Of a stretch of 64,000 nucleotides of DNA, positions 32,467 through 40,112 are shown piece after piece. Within the stretch, counting starts at the first letter, position 1. Each line of letters starts with the position of its first letter. The position numbers and the translations under genes were made by a program. The DNA is from Pseudoduganella violaceinigra DSM 15887. GTDB taxonomy: Bacteria > Pseudomonadota > Gammaproteobacteria > Burkholderiales > Burkholderiaceae_D. The notes below the pieces were generated by a model. That model did no database searches and was not told the origin of the DNA. It worked only from the letters and a program-made list of their open reading frames with translations. Location: contig NZ_AUDI01000004.1 in NCBI RefSeq assembly GCF_000425385.1, positions 62,001-126,000 of the forward strand. Reading direction: 5' to 3'.

Positions 32467-33806
32467 TGGCCGCGCGCCGCATCCTCCGCAGGGCGGCGCA
32501 GGCCGCCGCAAGCGCCATGCTGCTCGCGGGTGCGGCGGCATTTGCGGCGCCTGCCGCATCGCCCGGCGCGGGCGCGCCGCTGGCCGCCCGCATCGACGGC
32601 GAACCGCTCTACGCGCTCACGGTCGACACCCTATGGCAGCAGCGCCGCGCCGGCAAGTCCACGCTCGAACGGCGCGCCATGCTGGACGAACTGATCTCGC
32701 AGCGCCTGCTGGCCGCGCGCACCGAGGCCACGGCGCCGCCTGAACCGGCCGGAACGCCGGTCGCCTTCGCAGCGGATGTCGTCGTCGAAGACCGCCTGGC
32801 CGGCGCGCTGCGCGACGTATATGGCAAGGACCTCGACGCCGCGGTGGCCGCGCTCCCCGGCGGCACGCTCGACAGCGTCATCACGGCGCAAGCGCCGATC
32901 CCGCAAGCGCAACTGGACGCCATCTTCGGTAGCCAAGGCCCGCTGCTGCTGGAGATCGCGCTGACGCCCGCGCAGCAAGCGCAGGCCGGTAAGATTGAAG
33001 TGCTGCGCTACCGGTTTCCCTGCAGCGAAGAGAGGAGTATCAGCCTGTATGACGTTTACCACCGCCAGAATGTCCAGGGCCGGCTCGCGCTGACGCAGCA
33101 ACCGGCAAAAGTCGCCGAACAGCAGGCCCGCCGCATCCTGGCGGACGCCTTCATCCAGCACTGGGCCCGCCAGCGCTTTGGCGCCGAAGCGGTCGCCGAC
33201 CTGCGCCGCGCGATTGCCGACGGCGAAACGGTGGCAGCGCTGCAACGCCTGCATGGCGTCGGCCTGGATACCGACTCCGGCAGCCCGCTGCTGAATCGCC
33301 TCGCAAGCGAAGCCAGTCCCGCCGAAATCGAAGTCTTTTACCGGCAGCACAAGGACCTGTTCGCCCGTATTGAGAAAGTGCGCGCGCGGCATATCCGCCT
33401 GGCCGACGAAGCGCAAGCCCAGCGCGCGCTGAACGCCCTGCAAGGCGGCGCCAGCTTCGCCGCCACGGCCAGCAGCATGTCGCGTGCACGCGACGCCACC
33501 AAGGGCGGAGACCTGGGCTGGATCAGCGCCGACGGCCGCAAGGACTGGCTCGCCAGCCTTGCCTTCAGCCAGGAACCCGGCAAAGCATCGATGCCCGTGC
33601 GGGCACCGGTGGGGCCGAACGACCCGGCCTATTGGGAAATCGTGCTGGTGGAAGAGCGCGTGCAAGGCGCGCATCCACTGGAATCGGAAACCGTGCGATA
33701 CCAGGCCAGCCGCATGATCGCGGCGAAGAAGGCGGTGCAGCGGCTGAATGACATGGCCGATCAAGCGCGCAAAGCGGCGCGCATTGACATCGTGGAGGTG
33801 CAATGA
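32466..33806 (+). CDS. Exported parvulin-type peptidyl-prolyl isomerase
   Basis: This 446-residue periplasmic protein has a signal peptide (about 1-28) and an N-terminal SurA-like chaperone part with an ISQRLLAART helix. A parvulin domain in the C-terminal third contains VRARHIRLADEAQAQRALN, ASFAATASSMS and the diagnostic GGDLGWI. It would catalyse proline isomerisation on exported clients. The start overlaps the phospholipase stop and its own stop overlaps the next gene, so the foldase is made in step with the enzyme and is probably dedicated to it. Confidence 0.85.
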   Translation: MAARRILRRAAQAAASAMLLAGAAAFAAPAASPGAGAPLAARIDGEPLYALTVDTLWQQRRAGKSTLERRAMLDELISQRLLAARTEATAPPEPAGTPVAFAADVVVEDRLAGALRDVYGKDLDAAVAALPGGTLDSVITAQAPIPQAQLDAIFGSQGPLLLEIALTPAQQAQAGKIEVLRYRFPCSEERSISLYDVYHRQNVQGRLALTQQPAKVAEQQARRILADAFIQHWARQRFGAEAVADLRRAIADGETVAALQRLHGVGLDTDSGSPLLNRLASEASPAEIEVFYRQHKDLFARIEKVRARHIRLADEAQAQRALNALQGGASFAATASSMSRARDATKGGDLGWISADGRKDWLASLAFSQEPGKASMPVRAPVGPNDPAYWEIVLVEERVQGAHPLESETVRYQASRMIAAKKAVQRLNDMADQARKAARIDIVEVQ

Positions 33807-34369
33807 AGCGCCGGTCCGTATTGGCGGTGGCAATGGCCGGCTGTGGTGCGCTTGGCATCTGGTGGCTGGGCGGCCATGGCGCGGGCAGCGATGCCGTAGC
33901 ACCGGTTGCGGCGCATCCTCCCGTAGCCGTCAACGCCGCGGTGCCGGCCGTCGTCGTGGCCCCCGCCGCTAATGAAAAGCAGGCCAGCGAAGCGCCGGAT
34001 GGGGACGGCTTGAAGCGCGTACCGCTCCCCCCGGTCGACACGCGTGCACCGGCGTGGATCTCGATGGCGCAAGCGCGCGAAACGGGCGACGAACGCACGC
34101 CCCCGATTGAACGCAGCGCGCCGGCGGAGCATCCTGATGCCGGCCTGCTGGCCGACCATGACGCCTATGCAGCCTACGAACTGGCGCAAAAACAGCGCCT
34201 TGCCGCCGCCTATGTCCAAGCTGCCGCCCCCGAGCTGAGCCGACTCCAGGCCGACCTGGAGCGCGGCCGCGAAGCCGGCATCCCGCCGGAAGAACTGGCC
34301 CGAGTGGCTGAAAAGATCCGCCGAATTGACCAGCAACGGCAAGCCGCCACGGCGATGCTCTCAAAGTAA
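33803..34369 (+). CDS. Membrane-anchored helical helper protein
   Basis: This 188-residue protein has one N-terminal transmembrane segment (MKRRSVLAVAMAGCGALGIWW) and a proline/alanine-rich periplasmic linker (about 30-75). The C-terminal part is helical (about 115-188) with heptad repeats (LADHDAYAAYELAQKQRLAA; LSRLQADLERGREAGIPPEE). The ATGA overlap couples it to the foldase. The layout of anchor, flexible linker and extended helices resembles lipase-specific foldases (LifO) in outline, though no sequence motif of that family is seen. It is likely a steric chaperone or export helper for the phospholipase. Confidence 0.7.
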   Translation: MKRRSVLAVAMAGCGALGIWWLGGHGAGSDAVAPVAAHPPVAVNAAVPAVVVAPAANEKQASEAPDGDGLKRVPLPPVDTRAPAWISMAQARETGDERTPPIERSAPAEHPDAGLLADHDAYAAYELAQKQRLAAAYVQAAAPELSRLQADLERGREAGIPPEELARVAEKIRRIDQQRQAATAMLSK

Positions 34370-34374
34370 AAGTC

Positions 34375-34533
34375 GGGGTCAGGTCTGTCATTTGGACACG
34401 CAACGCGCACTTTTGATTTTTCTCAAAGCATGTCCGAGCGAAATAAATGCGCGTTAGCCGAGATCGCAAAAATGCTGCGTATTGATTTATCTCAAAGGTG
34501 CGTAGCGCGTGTCCAAATGACAGACTTGACCCC
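34375..34533. repeat. Dispersed repeat with terminal inverted repeats, copy 2
   Basis: The left end (34375-34399) begins GGGGTCAGGTCTGTCATTTG and the right end (34509-34533) is its inverse with one mismatch. Two inner 14-mers read TTGAT-TTTT-CTCAA (34413-34426) and TTGAT-TTAT-CTCAA (34482-34495). The ends match copy 1 closely while the centre differs. It begins five bases after the helper-gene stop and ends just before the stop of a convergent hydrolase gene. Confidence 0.85.
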
Positions 34534-34537
34534 GAAT

Positions 34538-35368
34538 TTAAGCCAACGCTTGCGCGAGGGGTTTGATGACCGGGTCCGCAGTCCAGTAGGCGGTGTGCGA
34601 TAGCGGGTTCCAGCTTTTGGTCATGAAGTCGAGAATGCCTTGGCCGGCGTTGATGGCGCGGTCTTCCACCAGCGTTTCGTAGCCGCCTTCCAGCGGTTGC
34701 AGCGGCCAGCCTAACGCGTCGTCTGGATCGTACAGGTTGAGCCAGCTGAAGCCGGGGTTCGGCTTGATTATCGGCTTGACGTCCATGCGCTGGTGGGCGG
34801 CGACGAAGACGGGAATATTGCAGCCAGTGGTCACGAAGGTGCGCACCGTGCCGCATTGCAGGAATTTGCGCTGTTCCGCCGTCAGGCTGTCGGCCATGCG
34901 GCCCGGTTTCCAGATGCCTGCAGTGACCGCGCCGCCGCCGGCGCGTTTTTGCGCGTCGTAGATGAAGCTGGACATGACCTGGCAGCCCAGCGAGTGCGCC
35001 AGCAGGACGATTTCCGTGTCCGGCCCGCGGTTGGCGAGGATCGCCAGCAGGGCGCGGGCGATCTCCATTTGCGCCAGTTCGTAGACGGAGTCGTCGTACT
35101 CTTTGCGGTTTTCCAGTCCGGCCGCATCGGCAAAGCCGAACAGGATGAATTTGCGCAGCTGCTCGTAGCGTACCGTGGCCCGCTCGCGCGTGCGGTTCCA
35201 TACGTCCTGCTCGTTGGGTTTGAGCAGGTGCTGGTAGTACACGCTGTGCACGTCGACGTTGACGAAGGCGGCGCCCATCTGGTGCGACAGGGCGCGCCGC
35301 ATGTCGTCGGCATAGTCGAGCGCTTGCTCGCCCATGCCGTGGATCGTGAGCAGTGCGATCTTGGCCAT
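34538..35368 (-). CDS. Alpha/beta hydrolase coupled to an amino-acid permease
   Basis: This 276-residue cytoplasmic protein starts MAKIALLTIHGMGEQ, the beta-strand and HG oxyanion motif of alpha/beta hydrolases. The nucleophile elbow is IVLLAHSLGCQVMSSF (GHSLG-like, with Ala). A catalytic Asp and His are less certain; SHTAYWTAD near the C-terminus may supply the His. No signal peptide. Its ATG overlaps the stop of the upstream permease by ATGA, so both are translated together. Substrate unknown. Confidence 0.82.
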   Translation of the reverse strand: MAKIALLTIHGMGEQALDYADDMRRALSHQMGAAFVNVDVHSVYYQHLLKPNEQDVWNRTRERATVRYEQLRKFILFGFADAAGLENRKEYDDSVYELAQMEIARALLAILANRGPDTEIVLLAHSLGCQVMSSFIYDAQKRAGGGAVTAGIWKPGRMADSLTAEQRKFLQCGTVRTFVTTGCNIPVFVAAHQRMDVKPIIKPNPGFSWLNLYDPDDALGWPLQPLEGGYETLVEDRAINAGQGILDFMTKSWNPLSHTAYWTADPVIKPLAQALA

Positions 35369-36711
35369 CACGCGGCCACCTTGGCGGGTACGCCGCGCAG
35401 GCGGTAGCCGATGTACAGGACCAGCAGCCAGACCGGGATCAGGTAGACCGAGATGCGGTCGGAGCTCATATACATGATCACTAGGATGCCCGCCAGGAAG
35501 GCCAGGCACAGGTAGTTGGTGAATGGGTAGCCCCAGCTCTTGAAGCCGGTCTGCTGGCCGTCCGCCTGTTTTTGCGCGCGGAAGCGCAGGTGGATCCAGC
35601 TGATCATGCCCCAGTTGATCACCAGCGAGGAGACCACGAGCCCCATCAGGAAGCCGAATACCTGGCCCGGCATGAAGTAGTTCAGTACCACGCAGATGCC
35701 GGTGGCGAGCGCGGATACGCCCAGCGCCGCCAGCGGTACGCCACGCTTGTTTACCCCGAGTAGGGCTTTGGGCGCATTGCCTTGCTTGGCCAGGCCGTAC
35801 AGCATGCGGCTGTTGGAGTACACGCCGCTGTTGTAGACGGACAGCGCGGCCGTCAGCACCACCACATTGAGCGCATTGGCAACGAAATTGTCGTTCAGCG
35901 CGTGGAAGATCATGACGAAGGGGCTGCCGCCGGTCGCCACTTTCTGCCATGGGTAGAGCGAGAGCAGGACGGCCAACGCGCCGATGTAAAAGATCAGGAT
36001 GCGGTAGATGGCCTGGTTGGTGGCCTTGGGGATGGTTTCGGACGGGTTGCTGGCTTCGGCGGCGGTAATGCCGACCAGTTCCAGTCCGCCGAAGGAGAAC
36101 ATGATGACGGCCATCGCCAGCACCAGTCCCGACAAGCCGTTGGGGAAGAAGCCGCCGTGCTGCCACAGGTTGGCGACGCTCGCTTCCGGACCGGCGGTGC
36201 CGGTGGCCAGCAGGTAGCCGCCGTACACGATCATGCCGACCACCGCCACGACTTTGATGATGGCGAACCAGAATTCCATTTCGCCGTAAGCGCGTACATT
36301 GGCCAGGCTGATGGCGTTAATGATCAGGAAGAAGGCGAGGGCGCTGACCCAGGTCGGGATGCCCGGCCACCAGTGCTGGACGTAGATGCCGACCGCTGTC
36401 AGTTCGGCCATGCTGACCAGCACATACAGCACCCAGTAGTTCCAGCCCGACATGAAGCCCGCCATGTGGCCGCAGTATTTGTCGGCAAAGTAGCTGAAGG
36501 AGCCGGCCACCGGTTCGTCGACCACCATTTCGCCCAGCTGGCGCATGATGAGGAAGGCAATGAAGCCGGCCAGCGCGTAGCCGAGCAGCACCGAGGGGCC
36601 GGCCATCTTGATGGTTTGCGCAATGCCCAGGAAAAGGCCCGTGCCGATGGCGCCACCCAGCGCAATCAGCTGGATATGGCGGCTCTTCAGGCCCCGTTTC
36701 AGTTCTGTCAT
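35368..36711 (-). CDS. Amino acid permease of the AAT family (AroP/ProY-like)
   Basis: This 447-residue transporter has twelve helices and begins MTELKRGLKSRHIQLIALGG, with AIGTGLFLGIAQTI forming the substrate-site helix typical of AroP, PheP, LysP and ProY. The conserved GEMVVDEPVAGSFSYFADKY follows. It takes up aromatic, proline or related amino acids by proton symport. A promoter region upstream separates it from the divergent beta-CASP gene. Confidence 0.93.
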   Translation of the reverse strand: MTELKRGLKSRHIQLIALGGAIGTGLFLGIAQTIKMAGPSVLLGYALAGFIAFLIMRQLGEMVVDEPVAGSFSYFADKYCGHMAGFMSGWNYWVLYVLVSMAELTAVGIYVQHWWPGIPTWVSALAFFLIINAISLANVRAYGEMEFWFAIIKVVAVVGMIVYGGYLLATGTAGPEASVANLWQHGGFFPNGLSGLVLAMAVIMFSFGGLELVGITAAEASNPSETIPKATNQAIYRILIFYIGALAVLLSLYPWQKVATGGSPFVMIFHALNDNFVANALNVVVLTAALSVYNSGVYSNSRMLYGLAKQGNAPKALLGVNKRGVPLAALGVSALATGICVVLNYFMPGQVFGFLMGLVVSSLVINWGMISWIHLRFRAQKQADGQQTGFKSWGYPFTNYLCLAFLAGILVIMYMSSDRISVYLIPVWLLVLYIGYRLRGVPAKVAA

Positions 36712-36811
36712 GTATGGCGTCCTGGTGTGGAAGTGGTGAAAGGCACTGATTTTACATCCTCCCCAGGCAATAATGTCATTTTCGCACTGCCGCATTTTGT
36801 GCGAGCTCTCT

Positions 36812-36853
36812 TTGACCTGGATCAAGTTTTTTGGCCTGGGCCTTGGATATGCT
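36812..36853 (+). promoter_or_regulatory. FNR/ANR box and -10 element before the beta-CASP gene
   Basis: TTGAC-CTGG-ATCAA (36812-36825) is a full match to the FNR/ANR consensus TTGAY-N4-RTCAA, centred at 36818.5. A -10-like TATGCT lies at 36848-36853, predicting a start near 36860. This places the box at -41.5, the class II activation position, and makes the first transcribed base coincide with the A of the ATG, so the mRNA may be leaderless. Confidence 0.72.
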
Positions 36854-36859
36854 GCAAAT

Positions 36860-38224
36860 ATGCTCACACTTAAATTTCTCGGCGCCACCGGCACCGTGAC
36901 CGGCTCCAAATACCTGCTGCGCCATGGCGACGACCCGGTGCTGGTGGACTGCGGCCTGTTCCAGGGGTATAAGCAGCTGCGCCTGCGCAATTGGGAGCCT
37001 TTTCCCGTGCTGCCGGCGGCCATCCGCGGCGTGGTGCTGACCCATGCCCATCTCGATCACAGCGGCTTTTTGCCGGTGCTGGTCAGCGAGGGGTTTCGCG
37101 GCAAGGTGTTCTGTACCGAGGCGACGCGCGATTTGTGCCGTATCCTGCTGCCCGATAGCGGCCGCCTGCTGGAGGAGGAGGCGCTGTATGCAAACCGCCA
37201 CAACTTTTCCAAACATAAGCCGGCCTTGCCCCTGTATTCCGAGGCCGATGCGCTGCGCGCGCTGGAGCATCTGGTGGCGGTGCCGGTCGGGCACGAGTTT
37301 TCGCCTGCGCCGGAAATGCTGGGCCGCTTCCAGTTGGCCGGCCACATCCTGGGCGCCGCTTCGGTGTCGCTTCGCTGCGATGGACGCACGGTGATGTTTT
37401 CCGGCGATGTGGGCCGGCCGAACGATCCGATCATGCGGCCGCCGACTGCCCCGGGCGCCTGCGATTACCTGGTGGTGGAGTCGACTTATGGCGACCGCCG
37501 CCACGCGCCGTCCGACCCTGCCGGGCAATTGGCGGACGTCATTAGCCGGACCGCGGCGCGCGGCGGGGTGACCGTGATTCCTGCTTTCGCGGTGGGCCGT
37601 GCACAGGAGCTGCTGTATGAAATCTGGAAGCTCAAACAGGCCGGTGCGATTCCGGCTGCGCTGCCGGTCTATCTGAATAGTCCGATGGCGGTCGATGCCA
37701 CGCGGCTCTACATCAAGCACCACGACCAGCACCGGCTGGACGAGCGCAGTTGCCACGCCCTGGGCCAGGTGGCGCACATCGTCAATAGCGTGGAGGAGTC
37801 GATGGCGCTGAACCGGCGCCAGGCGCCGATGGTGATCATTGCTGCCAGCGGCATGGCGACGGGCGGCCGTGTGCTGCATCATTTGAAGGCTTTCGCCGGC
37901 GATTCCCGCAATACCATCCTGTTTGCCGGCTTCCAGGCGGCGGGCACGCGCGGGGCGCGCATGCTGGCGGGCGAAACCTCGGTCAAGATCCATGGCGAGT
38001 ATTTCCCGGTCAGGGCGCGCGTGGAATTGATCGGCAACCTGTCGGCGCATGCCGATGCCGACGAAATCCTGGACTGGCTGTCGCAGTCGCCGGCTGCGCC
38101 GCGCCAGGTGTTCGTGACCCATGGTGAACCGGCAGCGGCGGATGCGCTGCGCCTGCGCATTGCGGAGCAACTGCATTGGCCCTGCCGCGTGCCAGACTAT
38201 CTTGATGAAGTGGTGCTGGCGTAG
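36860..38224 (+). CDS. Beta-CASP metallo-beta-lactamase-fold RNase-like protein
   Basis: This 454-residue protein starts with FLGATGTVTGSKYLL, typical of the CPSF/Ysh1-like MBL group. The zinc motif LTHAHLDHSG is at about 61-70. Further motifs are LAGHILGAASVSL, FSGDVGRPNDPI, the beta-CASP insertion (PAFAVGRAQELLYEI; SPMAVDAT), IAASGMATGGRVLHHL, and C-terminal LSAHADADEILDWL plus FVTHGEPAAADAL. It is probably an RNA exo/endonuclease. No ribosome site is visible, consistent with a leaderless transcript. A PAS-GGDEF gene begins eight bases later. Confidence 0.9.
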   Translation: MLTLKFLGATGTVTGSKYLLRHGDDPVLVDCGLFQGYKQLRLRNWEPFPVLPAAIRGVVLTHAHLDHSGFLPVLVSEGFRGKVFCTEATRDLCRILLPDSGRLLEEEALYANRHNFSKHKPALPLYSEADALRALEHLVAVPVGHEFSPAPEMLGRFQLAGHILGAASVSLRCDGRTVMFSGDVGRPNDPIMRPPTAPGACDYLVVESTYGDRRHAPSDPAGQLADVISRTAARGGVTVIPAFAVGRAQELLYEIWKLKQAGAIPAALPVYLNSPMAVDATRLYIKHHDQHRLDERSCHALGQVAHIVNSVEESMALNRRQAPMVIIAASGMATGGRVLHHLKAFAGDSRNTILFAGFQAAGTRGARMLAGETSVKIHGEYFPVRARVELIGNLSAHADADEILDWLSQSPAAPRQVFVTHGEPAAADALRLRIAEQLHWPCRVPDYLDEVVLA

Positions 38225-38232
38225 GAGCTTCC

Positions 38233-39252
38233 GTGGCCATGCTCGACATTTCGCTCGCGGCACTGGCCGGCGCGTTGCTTGCAGCGGCCCTGACGGCCTG
38301 GCTGATGCTGCGCCGCGTGGCGGGCATTTCACGCCTGCTGCGCCAGCGCATGCGCAGCGCGGCGGCGCGTGAGCATCTGGTGGCCAAGGTGTTCGACGCG
38401 ACTTCCGAGGGCATCCTGGTGGTCGGCCGCGACATGCGCATCATCGAGGCCAATCGCGCTTTCGTCGCGATGAGCGGCTATGCGCGCCACGAGCTGCTCG
38501 GCCAGCATCCGCGCATCATGCAGTCGGGGAAGCAGAACGCGGAATTCTATAAGGCGATGTGGCAAGGCTTGCTGGGTACCGGCCAGTGGCAGGGCAAGGT
38601 ATGGGACCGGCGCAGCGATGGCAGCTTGTTTGCCGCCCACCTGACGTTGAGCACGGTGCGCGACGAACAGGGCAAGGCGCAGCACTATTTCGGGCTGTTC
38701 ACCGATATCACCGAGGAATGCGCGCGCCAGGAGGAGATCGAACAGATGGCCTTCATGGATCCGCTCACGCGCCTGCCCAACCGGCGCCTGATGGAGGACC
38801 GTCTGCAGCAGGCCCTGGCCTTTGCGGCCCGCACCGGCAAGCTGGTGGCGGTGTGCGTGATGGACCTGGACGGCTTCAAAGAGGTCAACGACACTTTCGG
38901 CCATGAGGCGGGCGATGCGGTGCTGGTGGAAGTGGCGGGTCGGCTGCAGCAGCTGGTGCGGGCCAACGACACGGTGGCGCGCCTGGGCGGGGACGAATTC
39001 GTGCTGCTGCTGGCGGGGCTGAACGATGTCGGCGAGGCGGAGGAGATCGTCGAACGCGCGCTGGCTGCCGTGCGGGCGCCGGTGCGGCTGGCGGACGGGC
39101 AGCCCGCCTTGGTGTCGGCCAGCATCGGGCTGGCCGTTTTCCCTCATGATGCGCAGTTGGCGCAGGACCTGCTGCGGCGCAGCGACGCTGCCATGTACGC
39201 GGCCAAGCGCCAGGGCCGCGATCGCTGCCAGCGGGCGCAGGCCCGTGCCTGA
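38233..39252 (+). CDS. Membrane-anchored PAS-GGDEF diguanylate cyclase
   Basis: This 339-residue protein has an N-terminal transmembrane helix (about 5-25), a PAS domain (about 47-165; EGILVVGRDMRIIEANRAF) and a GGDEF domain (about 170-335). The active site GGDEF is intact and is preceded by RAND, the RxxD inhibitory site. It should make c-di-GMP and be feedback-inhibited. GTG at 38233 is favoured by TAGGAG at proper distance. Eight bases separate it from the beta-CASP gene, so the two share a transcript and possibly FNR control. Confidence 0.9.
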   Translation: MAMLDISLAALAGALLAAALTAWLMLRRVAGISRLLRQRMRSAAAREHLVAKVFDATSEGILVVGRDMRIIEANRAFVAMSGYARHELLGQHPRIMQSGKQNAEFYKAMWQGLLGTGQWQGKVWDRRSDGSLFAAHLTLSTVRDEQGKAQHYFGLFTDITEECARQEEIEQMAFMDPLTRLPNRRLMEDRLQQALAFAARTGKLVAVCVMDLDGFKEVNDTFGHEAGDAVLVEVAGRLQQLVRANDTVARLGGDEFVLLLAGLNDVGEAEEIVERALAAVRAPVRLADGQPALVSASIGLAVFPHDAQLAQDLLRRSDAAMYAAKRQGRDRCQRAQARA

Positions 39253-39254
39253 TA

Positions 39255-40004
39255 TTACAGGCTTTCCTGCACGGTGCGGCCGTTCAGCGGCTGGGTCGGG
39301 CGGGCGTTGTGCTTGTAGACATGGGTGAAGCGCTTCAGCTGGGCGTCCGACATTTCGACCGGCGTCTTGAGTACGAACCAGTTGACTTCTTCGCTGCACG
39401 GCGGCGTGGTGAGCGAGCCGGCGAAATTGTAGTAGCCCTGGGTCGCCGGCAGCAAGGTGCCGATGTCGATGCTGACGCCGGCGACGTCCTGAACCTGGCC
39501 TTTTTCCTGCGGCAGGGCATCCCACAGCGACTGCACCAGCGGGTTGTCGGCGCCTTTGCGGAACAGTACGGCCACCACCGCCAGCTTGCCTTCCTCGTTC
39601 TTGTGCACCAGGTGGGCTACCATGGGATAGCTGCGGCCGTTGATCTTTTCTTCGCTCGGCTTGTGGAAGTGGAACTGCAGCAGCTCATAGCGTTTGCCGT
39701 CGATGGCGACGCTGCTGCCCGGCGCGTAATTGACCTGGATGGTATGGCCGTTGTCCAGGATCTTCAGCGGCGAAGGCTGGTAGGCAAATTCCAGCGGCGG
39801 CAGCTTGGCCTTGCTGGTTTTGCGGATATCGATGGGGGACTGGTTATGCCCCAGCTTGCAGGTGGCGAAGTCCTGCTCCAGCTGGGACCAGTGCTGCGGG
39901 CCGGTGGCGCCGTCGTAGGTCCAGTGGGCGGGCTTGTCCGCGGCGAAGGCCGCTGCGGGCAGAAGGGCGGTGGTAAGCAGCATTGCGAGAGTTCGTTTCA
40001 TCAT
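39255..40004 (-). CDS. Periplasmic alpha-carbonic anhydrase
   Basis: This 249-residue enzyme has a signal peptide (MMKRTLAMLLTTALLPAAAFA). The alpha-CA zinc ligands appear in LLQFHFHKPSEE (two His) and VAHLVHKNEEG (third His). Substrate-site motifs NQSPIDI and LTTPPCSEEVNWFVL are complete. It hydrates CO2 in the periplasm. The FNR-like box at 40052 lies in the gap shared with the divergent phosphorylase gene and could act on either. Confidence 0.95.
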   Translation of the reverse strand: MMKRTLAMLLTTALLPAAAFAADKPAHWTYDGATGPQHWSQLEQDFATCKLGHNQSPIDIRKTSKAKLPPLEFAYQPSPLKILDNGHTIQVNYAPGSSVAIDGKRYELLQFHFHKPSEEKINGRSYPMVAHLVHKNEEGKLAVVAVLFRKGADNPLVQSLWDALPQEKGQVQDVAGVSIDIGTLLPATQGYYNFAGSLTTPPCSEEVNWFVLKTPVEMSDAQLKRFTHVYKHNARPTQPLNGRTVQESL

Positions 40005-40051
40005 GCAATCCTTTCGTGGTTGTGTGCCGGGCGCAGATTATGCGCGATAAA

Positions 40052-40065
40052 TTGATCCGGGTCAT
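40052..40065. promoter_or_regulatory. FNR/ANR-like box before the phosphorylase gene
   Basis: TTGAT-CCGG-GTCAT matches the FNR/ANR consensus at nine of ten positions. Centre 40058.5 is 54.5 bases before the phosphorylase ATG. A weak -10 (TAGGCT, 40089-40094) would put the start near 40101, giving a box position close to -41.5 to -42.5. The carbonic anhydrase start is 48 bases away in the other direction. Confidence 0.5.
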
Positions 40066-40112
40066 TACGCTTGGCGACGGCGATCGCTTAGGCTGGGCGA
40101 AAGGAGTGACAC

